The position numbers and the translations under genes were made by a program. Positions 37,206 through 48,541 of a stretch of DNA of 64,000 bases are shown in pieces. Position 1 is the stretch's first letter, and each line of letters opens with the position of its first letter. The stretch covers positions 166,924,667 to 166,988,666 of the forward strand of contig CM075673.1 of assembly GCA_037962975.1 (NCBI GenBank). The letters are read 5' to 3'. The notes beneath the pieces were generated by a model. It saw nothing but the letters and a program-made list of their open reading frames with translations, was not told the DNA's origin and ran no database searches. The DNA comes from Clitoria ternatea (Eukaryota; Streptophyta; Magnoliopsida; Fabales; Fabaceae).

Positions 37206-37702
37206 TGTAACGCCCCGGCCGCTTTTTCATGAATGAACGACTCTCCACACAGACCAACACGAGACCTTTCTAGTGTGCTTTGTCCTCACTCACACACTTC
37301 CTGAGAACTTCTCAGGAGGTCACCCATCCCAGAATTACTCCAAGTTAAGCACGCTTAACTTTTGAGTCCTTAAGTGATAGGCCACCGAAAAGGCTAATGC
37401 ATTTATTGGTATAGGTAGTACGAATTCATTCCTTTAAGCTATCCTCGACTGTATAGTCCCATAAATATACAGTCTTTGGATCCCTCTCATTCTGGTATGT
37501 ATTCAGTTCGTTCATGTGTCCCTCCCACTGGAAGCCTACCAGGAGCCGCTCCTTGTCCGTGCCTATGCACCGGCGATCACTCCCCGCCCTCAACAATGCC
37601 CGGGATATCACATCCCCACTGCTAGCCTGCCAGGAGCCGCTCCTTGTCCGTGCCTATGCACCGGCGATCACTCCCCGCCCTCAACAGCGCCAGGATGTCA
37701 CA
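37206..37702 (-). repeat. Cassandra LTR 1 (3' LTR of the minus arm)
   Basis: 497 bp, ends TGTGACATCC / CGTTACA on the minus strand. The 5S-like segment is about 37,310-37,380: a GGATGGGTGACCTCCTG (box C-like) block and an AAGTTAAGCGTGCTT (box A-like) block on the minus strand. Confidence 0.9.
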
Positions 37703-37772
37703 TGCCCACCAGCTTCCGCCTGGTTCATCCCCGAACTATACCGTACTAGGAGAGGCTAGGCTCTGATACCAC
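37703..37772 (-). other. Cassandra interior, minus arm
   Basis: Only 70 bp. The primer-binding site TGGTATCAGAGC on the minus strand is at 37,771-37,760, and a purine-rich stretch lies next to LTR 1. Confidence 0.88.
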
Positions 37773-38269
37773 TGTAACGCCCCGACCGCTTTTTCAGGAA
37801 TGAACGACTCTCCACACAGACCAACACGAGACCTTTCCAGTGTGCTTTGTCCTCACTCACACACTTCCTGAGAACTTCTCAGGAGGTCACCCATCCCAGA
37901 ATTACTCCAAGTTAAGCACGCTTAACTTTGGAGTCCTTAAGTGATAGGCCACCGAAAAGGCTAATGCATTTATTGGTATAGGTAGTACGAATTCATTCCT
38001 TTAAGCTATCCTCGACTGTATAGTCCCATACCTATACAGTCTTTGGATCCCTCTCATTCTGGTATGTATTCAGTTCGTTCATGTGTCCCTCCCACTGGAA
38101 GCCTACCAGGAGCCGCTTCTTGTCCGTGCCTATGCACCGACGACCACTCCCCGCCCTTAACAGTGCCCGGGATATCACATCCCCGCTGGAAGCCTGCCAG
38201 GAGCCGCTCCTTGTCCGTGCCTATGCACCGGCGATCACTCCCCGCCCTCAACAACGCCAGGATGTCACA
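37773..38269 (-). repeat. Cassandra LTR 2 (5' LTR of the minus arm)
   Basis: 497 bp. 5S-like segment about 37,873-37,940. It shares arm-specific bases with LTR 1. Confidence 0.9.
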
Positions 38270-38362
38270 TGATTCTGGTATGTATTCGGTTCGTTCATGT
38301 GTCCCTCCTACTGGAAGCCTGCCAGGAGCCGCTCCTTGTCCGTGCCTATGCACTGCTCTTCA
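38270..38362 (-). repeat. 93-bp spacer: fragment of a third Cassandra LTR
   Basis: About 83 bp match the LTR region at 37,487-37,570 in the same orientation as the minus arm, but with private differences ('gtattcggtt', 'cctcctactgg'). The last 9 bp, tgctcttca, match nothing in the arms. Confidence 0.75.
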
Positions 38363-38859
38363 TGTGACATCCTGGCGCTGTTGAGAGCGGGGAGTGATCG
38401 CCGGTGCATAGGCACGGACAAGGAGCGGCTCCTGGCAGGCTTCCAGCGGGGATGTGATATCCCGGGCACTGTTGAGGGCGGGGAGTGATCGCCGGTGTAT
38501 AGGCACGGACAAGGAGCGGCTCCTGGTAGGCTTCCAGTGGGAGGGACACATGAACGAACTGAATACATACCAGAATGAGAGGGATCCAAAGACTGTATAG
38601 GTATGGGACTATACAGTCGAGGATAGTTTAAAGGAATGAATTCGTACTACCTATACCAATAAATGCATTAGCCTTTTCGGTAGCCTATCACTTAAGAACT
38701 CCAAAGTTAAGCGTGCTTAACTTGGAGTAATTCTGGGATGGGTGACCTCCTGGGAAGTTCTCAGGAAGTGTGTGAGTGAGGACAAAAGCACATTGGAAAG
38801 GTCTCGTGTTGGTCTGTGGGGCGAGTCGTTCATTCCTGAAGAGCGGTCGGGGCGTTATA
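38363..38859 (+). repeat. Cassandra LTR 3 (5' LTR of the plus arm)
   Basis: 497 bp. Begins with a tandem pair of about 90-bp units (38,363-38,452 and 38,453-38,543). 5S-like segment about 38,695-38,768. Its inner end reads CGTTATA instead of CGTTACA. Confidence 0.9.
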
Positions 38860-38929
38860 GTGGTATCAGAGCCTAGCCTCTCCTAGTATGCTATGGTTCA
38901 AGGATGAACCAGGCGGAAGCTGGTGGGCA
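38860..38929 (+). other. Cassandra interior, plus arm
   Basis: 70 bp, primer site TGGTATCAGAGC at 38,861-38,872, purine-rich tract before LTR 4. Confidence 0.88.
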
Positions 38930-39426
38930 TGTGACATCCTGGCGCTGTTGAGGGCGGGGAGTGATCGCTGGTGCATAGGCACGGACAAGGAGCGGCTCCT
39001 GGCAGGCTTCCAGCGGGGATGTGATATCCCGGGCATTGTTGAGGGCGGGGAGTGATCGCCGGTGCATAGGCACGGACAAGGAACGACTCCTGGTAGGCTT
39101 CCAGTGGGAGGGACACATGAACGAACTGAATACATACCAGAATGAGAGGGATCCAAAGACTGTATAGGTATGAGACTATACAGTCGAGGATAGCTTAAAG
39201 GAATGAATTCGTACTACCTATACCAATAAATGCATTAGCCTTTTCGGTAGCCTATCACTTAAAAACTCCAAAGTTAAGCGTGCTTAACTTGGAGTAATTC
39301 TGGGATGGGTGACCTCCTGGGAAGTTCTCAGGAAATGTGTGAGTGAGGACAAAAGCACATTGGAAAGGTCTCGTGTTGGTCTGTGGGGCGAGTCGTTCAT
39401 TCCTGAAGAGCGGTCGGGGCGTTACA
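38930..39426 (+). repeat. Cassandra LTR 4 (3' LTR of the plus arm)
   Basis: 497 bp. 5S-like segment about 39,254-39,330, with AAGTTAAGCGTGCTT and GGATGGGTGACCTCCTGGGAAGT. Confidence 0.9.
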
Positions 39427-39431
39427 GATTG
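39427..39431 (+). repeat. 5-bp TSD of insert D, right
   Basis: gattg. Confidence 0.88.
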
Positions 39432-42244
39432 CATTTCCGTCTTCATTCCAGCATAAAGGCGTACGACACCGTCTTCCGTATAAAGCTTCATAAGGAGCCA
39501 TTCCAATGCTACTATGATAGCTGTTATTATAAGCAAATTCCACTAATGGTAGGTATCTCTCCCATGAACCACCTTGCTCCAGTACACAAGCTCTAAGCAT
39601 GTCTTCCAAGGTCTGGATTGTACGCTCAGATTGGCCATCAGTCTGGGGATGATAAGCAGAACTCAACCTCAGTTCAGTACCCAATTCCTGTTGTAAACTT
39701 CCCCAGAATCTGGAAGTAAACCGAGGATCACGATCTGAAATAATACTCGCAGGTACACCATGTAATCTTACAATTTCTGCAATGTATAATCTAGCCAACT
39801 GGTCCAATGACCATTTCATGTTCATAGCTAAGAAGTGAGCACTCTTTGTCAGCCTATCCACAATTACCCATATTGCATTACAACCAGAACGGGTACGGGG
39901 TAACCCGGACATGAAATCCATAGTAATGCTTTCCCATTTCCACATTGGAATCTCCGGAGGTTAAAGTAGACCTGGGGGTCTCTGGTGTTCGACCTTACAC
40001 TTCTGACATATCACACAAGATCTTACATACTCTATGATTGCTTGTTTCATGCCTGGCCACCAGAACTCTCTCTTCAAATCATGGTACATTTTTGTAACAC
40101 CAGGATGAATGCTAAAAGAACTTTTATGGGCTTCAGCTAATACGGCCTGCCTAAAGTCACCTTTTATAGGCACTATAACTCGGTTTCTAAATCTCCAAAT
40201 TCCATCAGTACCTTTGATTAGCTCCATATCTTTTCCTCTTGCTTGGGTATCGAGTAATTCTAGTAACTCTTCATCTTCCTCCTGAGCCAAGCTAAAGATT
40301 CTAAGAATTCATTAGAGATCTTCAGCATCCCAATTATCATTTGATTCGGAGCTTGCACAGCAACCCCAATGTTCATATCGCGAAAGTCTTCTAACAATTC
40401 TTGCTCTTTGCCCATCAAGAAGGCTGCATGTAATACTTTTCTACTTAAAGCGTCAGCCACAACATTTGCTTTTCCAGGATGGTATTTCAATTCAAAATCA
40501 TAATTTAGGTATTCCACCCATCTCCTTTGTCTCATGTTTAACTCTTTCTAATCGAACAAGTATTTCAAGCTTTTGTGGTCACTGAATACCACAAAACGAG
40601 AACCATATAAATAATGACGCTAGATTTTTAATGCAAATACCACTGCTGCAAGCTCTAAATCGTGGGTAGGGTAATTTTGCTCGTGCGGTCTCAATTGCCT
40701 TGAAGCATAGGCAATCACCCTGTCATCCTGCATCAGCACACATCCTAAGCCAAACTTGGATGCATCACAATATACTACAAATTCTTTTGTCACATCTAGT
40801 AGTGCAAGCACAGGTGCAGTAGTTAAACACCGCTTCAGAGTTTGAAAACTCAATTCACACTTGTTCGACCATACAAATGGGTTCTCCTTTCTTGTCAATC
40901 GAGTTAAAGGAAGCGCAATACGAGAAAATCCTTCAATAAAACGACGATAGTAGCCAGCCAATCCAAGGAAACTCCTAATCTTCGTCACTGATTTAGGTCT
41001 CTCCCAGCCCATGACTGCTTCAATCTTGGATGGATCAACAGATACTCCATCCCTGGAAATTACATGGCCCAAGAATTGCACACTTCCTTCCCAGAAATCA
41101 CATTTAGACAGCTTGGCATACAACCTTTTCTCCCGTAGTATCTGCAAAACAATTCGAAGATGTTGTGCATGTTCTTCAATGGACTTTGAATACACCAATA
41201 TATCATCGATGAACACTACCACAAATTGATCCAAGTAGGGTTGGAAGATCCGATTCATGTAATCCATGAAGATAGCAAGAGCATTTGTCACTCCAAAGGG
41301 CATTACAACATACTCAAAGTGTCCATATTGAGTCCGGAACGCCGTCTTGGGAATATCTTCCGATTTCACTCTTATTTGATGATATCCGGACCTCAAGTCA
41401 ATCTTGGAAAACACCTCAGCGCCTCTCAACTGATCCAACAAATCATCAATTCGTGGTACAGGTATTTGTTTTTGATTGTCAACTTATTCAGCTGCCGATA
41501 ATCGATACACATTCGCATACTGCCATCCTTTTTTTTCACCAACAATGCCGGAGCACCCCAAGGTGAAGCACTTGGTCGGATAAACCCTTTTTCTAACATC
41601 TCATTCACTTGCTTCTTCACTTCGGTCAATTCCACCGAAGACATTCTATAAGGTGCACGGGACACAGGTTCAGCCCCGGGAATCAAGTCAATGGCAAAGT
41701 CAATCTCCCGATTGGGAGGTAACCCCGGAATTTCTCCCGGAAATACATCAGGAAAATCACACACTACAGGAATATCATTGGGATTAAGATTATACCGTCC
41801 TTCTGAAGTAAACAGAATAACATAAGTTGCAAAAACATCACTTACCACATTCTTAGTGTCCAATTCCTGAGAGAATACTATAGTCTTGCGGTAACAATCC
41901 ACCATAACATGGTTTGCAGACAACCAATCAAGACCCAGGATAACATCTAAATCCTTCAACGGCATACATATTAAATTTACCCAAAAGGAACGATCTTCAA
42001 TTTGCATTGGTAATCCTCCACACATGGTGGTGGCACGGAATGTAGAACCAGTAGGGGTGGAGACATTAAGGGCATTCTCTATTAACACCACTGGTAACCC
42101 AAACCGTCTAACACAACTTTCAGAAATAAAAGAATGTGTTGCACCCGAATCATAAATTACATTTACCAGACAGTCATGAATAATGCACTTACCTTGCACC
42201 AAATTATCAGTTCTTGCAACCTCTGAAGCATCAAAAGCAAACAC

Positions 42245-43281
42245 TCATTCAGTCATAACATTTTGAGCACCGCTAGATTGAGCATCAGTCCTCCTCGGGC
42301 GTTGGCCTCCACGACCACTGTTGTTTCTACCTCCTCTCTAAAAATTAACACCACGGGTCACAGAAGTATTAGCTCGACTGCTATGTTCACCTTGTTGCTG
42401 CCTTTGTGGCAATCTGGCCTAAGATGTCCCGGTTGTCCACATTGGAAGCAAACAATTTGACTGGCCGGACAATGTTTCGCAATATGGCCCTCCCGGCCAC
42501 AATTATAACATGCACGACTACCAGAATGACCACCAGAACGGCCTGTAGAATTACGACCCGAAGAAGAAGAAGATGTAGCAGAAGACTTGCCACCACGGAA
42601 AAACTGACCCATCTTTTTAAAACTGAATCCTTTAGCCTTCAATGGTCTCTTGTCCCTTGATTGGGACGTCCTCTGTAACTGCACCTCCTCCGCAAGTCTG
42701 GCCTTATTTACCAGAGTAGGATAGTCACGGATCTCCATAGGAACAATGACACTTCGGAGTTCAATTCTTAGCCCGGATTCATACTTTGCACACTTACTAC
42801 CTTCGGTTCCTTCAAGAGAAAAAGGATGATAGAAATCACATAGTTCATCAAACTACGATGTGTATTCTGCCACTGACATTCTGCCCTGCTCAAGTTTTAG
42901 GAATTCCATCTCCTTGCGGATTTTATAATTATCTGGAAAGTATTTAGCAAGAAATCTTCGCTTGAAATTCATCCACATTAATGGTTCACTCGCAGCATTC
43001 ATCTGAATTCTAGTCCTTGACCACCATACACGAGCCTCATCCTTCAATTGATAAGTAGAAAATTGCACTTTTTGTTCTTCAGAGCATTCAAAGTATTCAA
43101 ATGTTTGCTCAATTTCCCGCATCCTGACATGAGCCCCATCATAATCATGACCTCCTCTATAAACAGGTGGATTCCTTTTTAGAAATTTATCAAGAGTGGG
43201 ACCAGATTCAGTCCTACTCATCAGTTGAGAAAATTTTAAGAAGAAATCATCTCCTCCTCCAGAACTAGCTCCTTCAGCCAT
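42245..43281 (-). pseudogene. gag: Element B Gag (broken)
   Basis: Starts with an ATG at 43,281 and is very similar to element A Gag over the capsid-like part (TLDKFLKRNPP, DEARVWW, KYFPDNYKIRKEMEF). A TAG near 42,850 interrupts it where A has a Lys codon. Two CCHC zinc knuckles follow (CYNCGREGHIAKHC, CFQCGQPGHLRPDC). A one-base frameshift near 42,410 and a TAG near 42,340 lie in the Gly/Arg-rich tail. An in-frame TGA at the junction to pol sits at the same place as in element A. Confidence 0.88.
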
Positions 43282-43516
43282 GAAGTAGTTCTACAATAAT
43301 CAAACACATCACCATTAATAACCAATGATCTATCAGGGATAGGGTATTTACCTCATACACATATAATGCCGCCAGAGTACCAAGGGAAATGATGCCAAGT
43401 TAACTTGTTACAACTTAAATAACACATAAACAATTGCAATACAATATAAAAATAGTCTGACATGGGACTCAAACAATCCTCTAACACTACCCATTCACCC
43501 GGCTCTAGAAAGAACC

Positions 43517-43528
43517 GCTCTGATACCA
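43517..43528 (-). other. Primer-binding site of element B
   Basis: TGGTATCAGAGC on the minus strand, just downstream of the 5' LTR; initiator Met-tRNA type. Confidence 0.88.
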
Positions 43529-43530
43529 CC

Positions 43531-46500
43531 TGTGACATCCTAAGTAAATTTACATTTTATTTTTATTTGTTCAAGTAAATTTTTCAATAAATTTTTTGCA
43601 ATTAACAATAATAATTAAGTCCTAATTCAAAATAATATTTATTTTTCACTAAACATGTTTAAAATAATAAACAGCCATAATTAAGTCAAATAATTAAAGT
43701 GAGAAGCAGAAATTTATTTAAATGGAACCAAAAGGAAAAAAGGGATCAGGGGCCTCTCGCTTGGGCGAGGCCCCAACTCGCTTAAGCGAGATCAGGAGTC
43801 TTTGTTTGAGCGAAGTGCCCACTCGCTTGAGCGAGGTTCATATTCCATCCTTGGGCGAGCCATACTCACGCTTGAGCGAAAACATACATGCATATCAGAC
43901 CTTAGTTCGCTTGAGCGAGATTGTCTCGCTTGAGCGAATTAACTCCAGTGGCATTACTAATATGACTCGTTTAAGCCATGGTCACGCTTGAGCGAATGCA
44001 CCCATACGCTTAAGCGAATCCGACTAGATGTCGTCTTTCCCATCCCTCGGTTTTGCACTCGGCAATTCAATCAACCGACTCATCCTGCTTGGCTTTCTAC
44101 TCGTTAAAATTAATCCAAAACTGACTCGCCTCTCACTTGGCCTTCCACTCGGCATCTTATACCAAATCCGAGTCATCTCTTAATCAGCCTTTCACTCGGT
44201 AATTTCATTCCAAAACCGACTCATCACCTGATAGGTCTTTCACTCGACGAAATGTCTCAAAAATCGACTTCACACTCACTCGGATTTCCACTCGGAAAGT
44301 ATAATCCAGACCGAACCTTTTCTCACTCGGAATTACATACACTGAGGGACTCCCCTCGGAATGATTTCCTTCAAACTCGGAAATTTCCACTCAGGACACC
44401 ACTACCCGGGGTATCATATTGGGAGACTCATCACTCGGAATTATACACACTTCCTTACTCGGAAGGTTCAGACTTGGACATGGCCCACTAGGTATTTCAC
44501 TCGGAAATTCCCTACATCATAGAATTATTTTCTAAGGTTCCCACTTACTCACCATACACTCGGTCAAAACACAACCATACCAGTCACTCACTTGAGTGAG
44601 GACCAACCCAACATTAGACTTCACACTTTCGCTCAAGCCACACACACACACTTGGGCGAAAAATGTACAGTAGCTACTCCCATCTTTATTCGCTTGAGCG
44701 AGTATATTTCGCTTGAGCGGAAGCAATCCTGAATCTACTTCTATGGCCCTCGCTCGAGCGGGACTCAATCCGCTCGGGCTAAAAACATCCAGCAGTCCCC
44801 CCTGTTACAGCAAACACATCTCGCTTGAGCGGAAATCCCCCTCGCTTTAGCGAGATTAACACAATGGCCCTTTCCTCTACCTTTCGCTCGAGCGAGGCCC
44901 TACCCGCTTGAGCGAAAATCCTCTAGTAACCACGTTCCTCTAATACTTACCTATCTCGCTTGAGCTAAAATCATACCCGCTCGAGCGAGACTTGACCAGA
45001 GAGCATATCACTGACAAAAACCTTCTCGCTTGAGCGAGAATTCATCTCGCTTGGGCGAGTTATGCAGTACATGCGTAAAAACTCAAGATTCTCATACCGA
45101 CCAGCAAAATTAAACACTCACATATCTCATCTGGCCTAGTTTATCCACTTACCTACATTTCAATCATGCAATGCACTTCACTTCTAGTTCCTTTCCACTA
45201 AATGTACATCAATCATCTACATCATTCATGTTCCTAATCATAAACAAAACCTGTTTATAGCAATTTATTGTTCATACTTACCATTGGCTCCATGCCAATA
45301 TGCATCAAATCATGAAATTCACATTACTCATATCAACATCACTAACACACCATCTCGTCGACATAAATTCCTATCCTCATCAATCAACATGCAGATTTTT
45401 ATCCATAATTGATTACACACTTTCATAACTATATTAATCACATCTAGATTGTTTCAACACACATAGATAATATATAGGTATAATACACACATCATTCACT
45501 TCATAATTCCCTGCACTACTTGGCATCAATTCTCCGCTTGGCGCACTTCCGGGGCTTCAACCTCTTCCCTGTCACTGGCTACTAAATTAAAGGAAACAAC
45601 AGCAAAGGTGAATGTTTGGTATCATAATTAATATATAGTGACAATTTAATAACAAGTTACATATTTACTAGTTCTGGTTTATGCCATTATTCTTACCTCT
45701 TGTTCTCATCTTCTACTTACCAATCATGGATTCGATTCCAATTCTTTTCCCCAACTTACCAGTCATAATCAACAATTACCATAAAACATATTCATATCAT
45801 CACACAATGTTAACAATGCATCGAATAACACAACTGACTCTCATATCGATTCGACGCCTAGTATCCGGATACTAAAAGGATCGGCCTTCAGCTGGGGGTC
45901 CTACTTGACACCCCGTGAACCCTGCTTGGTCCACTGAGTCCTACTTGACTCTCCACCTCAACCACTGGGTCCTACTTGACCACTGGGTAGCTCAACTGGG
46001 CACAAACACCACGGGAGCCAGAAACGAGGAGCTGCATATACCGTCGGCCATCCTACACCACATAATCACACATGTATATTCATATTTCACATATCATACT
46101 GCAAGTGGTCAGCAACAAAATGCATACTCATCAATTGGGTGACCTACTTGTCAAGCCCGCCACCACATTGCCATTATACACATTAATTCATTATAATATC
46201 AAGTATTCTAATCTCATAATCACCATGACTCATACACCATTTGCATTCATACAAACATACTCATACAATTATAGTTCAGTATTTATTCTCATTATTTCTA
46301 TGCTTAATTCAATGACTCAATTCTGCCGTATATATCTATCCTAATTAATTACAACCCGAACACCCCCCTTACCTTGATTCCGAGCTCCGACAACTCGTTC
46401 TTGATGTGATTAGCGTTCTCTCGACGTTATGTCCAACGTCCTGCGTCCGAAATCAACACCCACTTCCCGTTCGATCCTCCGACGACTGTTTCGTTACCTA

Positions 46501-47136
46501 TGGAGATCGAAACGCAAAACTCGTCAACATTAAACCATCCTCATTACTTTAAAAGCCATTTTCAAGCTTCTACGCACTAGAGGAGTAAGAAACGAAAGCT
46601 CACTCCTCCATGCACGACCCTTTGGTTTAACGGAGAAAACAAAAGAGATGCGAAAACTTAATTTAAAAGGCCCATTGGACTCACCTCGAAGCTACGGTCT
46701 CAAAAACGTAGTTATCTCGAAGTTTCGGCGCAAGATCGACCTTCCTCTGGTGCATGCAAGTCACGGCAGCTATGGAGAGGAAGAAGAAGGAATACTCGCG
46801 TGAAGGTGAGGAAGGAGAAAGAAAGGAAATTAAAATTTAAGACACAAGGGCAAAATAGTCATTCTCCTCTTTCTTTTGTAATTTCTTTAGAGTTTTAATT
46901 AATTTTTTACCTTTTTACCTTCATTGGTAACTTCTAAATTTACTTCCTTCCAATTACCCTTCATTTAACCTTTTGTAATGAGTCAATCAAATAAATTTAT
47001 TTATTTCTACAACATTTAATTTTTTGTAATTACTTCTTTAATAATAATAATTTCCAAAGTCTTAATAAATCCGGTTGGACAATTATTAAAAAATTTTCGC
47101 CAATTAAAACTTTTCTAAAATATTAGGGATGTTACA
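43531..47136 (-). repeat. Element B 5' LTR
   Basis: 3,606 bp, the partner of 33,007-36,610. In about 525 aligned bases I counted about 15 differences, mostly C/T or G/A. Confidence 0.93.
43755..45060. repeat. Palindrome array and CACTCGG array in the B 5' LTR
   Basis: Same arrangement as 33,227-34,536, with some sites altered by C/T changes (for example 'ctttgtttgagcgaa'). Confidence 0.9.
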
Positions 47137-47141
47137 CCTTT

Positions 47142-47382
47142 AGTATCCAGATACTAGGAGTCAGATTGTATGAGAGTCAGTGGTGATTGTGATGAATGTG
47201 ATGAAATTGCTTAGTTTGGGTTAACATGTTTATCGTATGTAATGCGCTACGTTTCCGAGTGTGATTTGATAGATCTCCGAGTGAAAAGTTGACATATTTA
47301 ATAAGTATGAATTGACTCCTTGATGATTGTAAGTAATGTAATTGTTGAGTGAACTGTTATGATTTCCGAATGATGCTTAAGG

Positions 47383-47413
<31 letters not shown>

Positions 47414-48541
47414 GTGTTAAATTCCATTCTATATTAATTACAATGCCAAACACTCACCCTTGCTGTTGTTTCCAATTTAGTAACCAGTGACAGGGAGGAG
47501 GGAGGAGCCATGGAGTCGCGCCAAGGGGGAGATCGATGCCAGGGCCCGAGTGACTTTGAGTGATTCAGTAGAGTTATATGTGTGTATGAGTAATTTCCGA
47601 GTGTTATTATTAGCTGTGTGTTAACTAAGACTGAATCGGATATGAATCTGCATTTTAAAATACATTACTGTCTATTTATATCCTCTCATGGTTGCTATGG
47701 CAATTCGTTAGCTAACAGAATCATTCCCGAATGAGGAGTAATCAAGCGAGTCGGAAAGGTTAGGATGTTTCTAGGGGGATTGACTGGGAGAGGGTTCCGA
47801 GTGAGGGAATGTATAGAGATTCCGAGTGAGGAGGAATTAGTCGTGTCGAGTGGGAAATTTAAATTTCTTCCGAGAGAAGTGGGAATAGAGTATTCACCGA
47901 GTGAGGATATTCGGAGAAACAATAAATGAGTGAAAGAAGTGAATTATTCCGAAGGAATTGTGTTCGGACGAAGCCTCCTAAGCGAGAAGTAGTAACGAGT
48001 CAAATGAGGAATGTCCGAGTGAATGGAAGTGGTGAGTTTTCCGAGTGAAACCCATCTGCCGAGTAAACCATTTTTCCAGGTGAAATCTCTCGGGAGTCAG
48101 TTAGTGTGTATTATTCGCTCAGATTTCAGAAAGGTATTTCGCCCAAGCGAGTCGACGCTCGCTTAAGCGACTCTCGGGTCGTTTAGGTACCTTGGGGTTC
48201 GCTCGCACGGGTGATCCCTGTTTTTCTCCCTTTTTCCCCTCTGTCTTCTTTTCTTTCTTCCGCTCTTCTTCTCCCGTCGCTCCTAATTCTGCTTGGTCAA
48301 ATGAAGTATCTCCAATCGGATAATACCTTACATTCGTTTCATCAGTATTTCAAGAGTAATTAACGCCATTGTGTATTAGGAGCGGGTGGAGTAGTTTCCG
48401 ATCGGTTGTCAGTTTCATTAGGTTAAGAGAAGTAAATGTTATTTTTCATTAAGACTTAAATATTTATTTAAAACAAAAAATTTGTTGCGAAAATTAATTA
48501 ATTAAATATAAATAAATGTAAATTTGGATTGGGATGTTACA
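47142..48541 (+). repeat. Element A 3' LTR, second part
   Basis: Resumes after B at the point matching 25,029 of the 5' LTR and ends GGGATGTTACA. The preceding ccttt (47,137-47,141) is B's right TSD. Confidence 0.92.

Larger units (their letters stand above)
37206..39426. mobile_element. Insert D: inverted pair of Cassandra TRIM elements
   Basis: Two complete Cassandra-type elements lie head to head: a minus-strand arm 37,206-38,269 and a plus-strand arm 38,363-39,426, each 1,064 bp, with a 93-bp spacer. Each arm is LTR (497 bp), 70-bp interior with Met-tRNA primer site and purine-rich tract, LTR (497 bp). Only the outermost ends are flanked by the matching 5-bp repeat gattg. All four LTRs carry a 5S-rRNA-like segment, the diagnostic feature of Cassandra. 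No protein is encoded; such elements depend on enzymes from other retrotransposons. Confidence 0.92.
36655..42244 (-). pseudogene. pol: Element B Pol (protease-RT-RNase H-integrase-chromodomain), split by D
   Basis: Minus-strand order: protease (VIYDSGATHSFIS), RT (KIDLRSGYHQIRVK, VVFIDDILVYSK), RNase H (YCDASKFGLGCVL), an HHCC zinc finger (HPGVTKMYH...CVICQKC) and a DDE integrase core (MDFMSGLPRT, ISDRDPRF, HPQTDGQSERTIQTLED). After the insert come the GPYQIL..IGDVAYRL region and a chromodomain (EVPLVKVKWQN...YTWELESDM). Lesions: a frameshift near 41,440, a TAG near 40,620, a TAG near 40,550, a frameshift near 40,285 and a TAA near 39,961. Insert D lies at 37,206-39,426; the frame is continuous across it if D and one gattg copy are ignored. 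The product would have acted in cytoplasmic particles and the nucleus; it is dead here. Confidence 0.92.
33007..47136 (-). mobile_element. Element B: Ty3/gypsy (Tekay-like chromovirus) inside A's 3' LTR
   Basis: 14,130 bp including insert D, flanked by ccttt TSDs (33,002-33,006 and 47,137-47,141). Reading on the minus strand: 5' LTR 47,136-43,531, Met-tRNA primer site, gag, protease, RT, RNase H, integrase, chromodomain, polypurine tract, 3' LTR 36,610-33,007. It resembles element A closely in gag and pol, but its LTRs are 700 bp longer. It is defective: gag and pol carry several stops and frameshifts, and D splits integrase. Confidence 0.92.
23517..48541 (+). mobile_element. Element A: Ty3/gypsy (Tekay-like chromovirus), host of the nest
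   Basis: Bounded by ttaat TSDs. It runs 5' LTR 23,517-26,414, an initiator-Met-tRNA type primer site, gag, protease, RT, RNase H, a chromodomain remnant, a polypurine tract at 31,487, and a 3' LTR split by element B into 31,499-33,006 and 47,142-48,541. Without its inserts A is about 9 kb. The long LTRs (about 2.9 kb), Met primer and C-terminal YTWELESDM chromodomain motif point to the Tekay/Del clade. It is not autonomous because integrase is deleted and pol has two stops. In the first 570 or so LTR bases I counted about 9 differences between the two LTRs. Confidence 0.9.

Noticed and set aside
37500..39160. Overlapping ORFs of 60-115 codons on both strands in the Cassandra pair
   Set aside because: They are GC-rich LTR repeat sequence read in several frames with no domain character, and they mirror each other because of the inverted repeat.
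37310..39330. Four 5S-rRNA-like segments as possible 5S rRNA genes
   Set aside because: Each covers only part of 5S, is altered between the box A- and box C-like blocks, and lies inside a Cassandra LTR with TG/CA ends and a primer site. They are element sequence and not rRNA genes.
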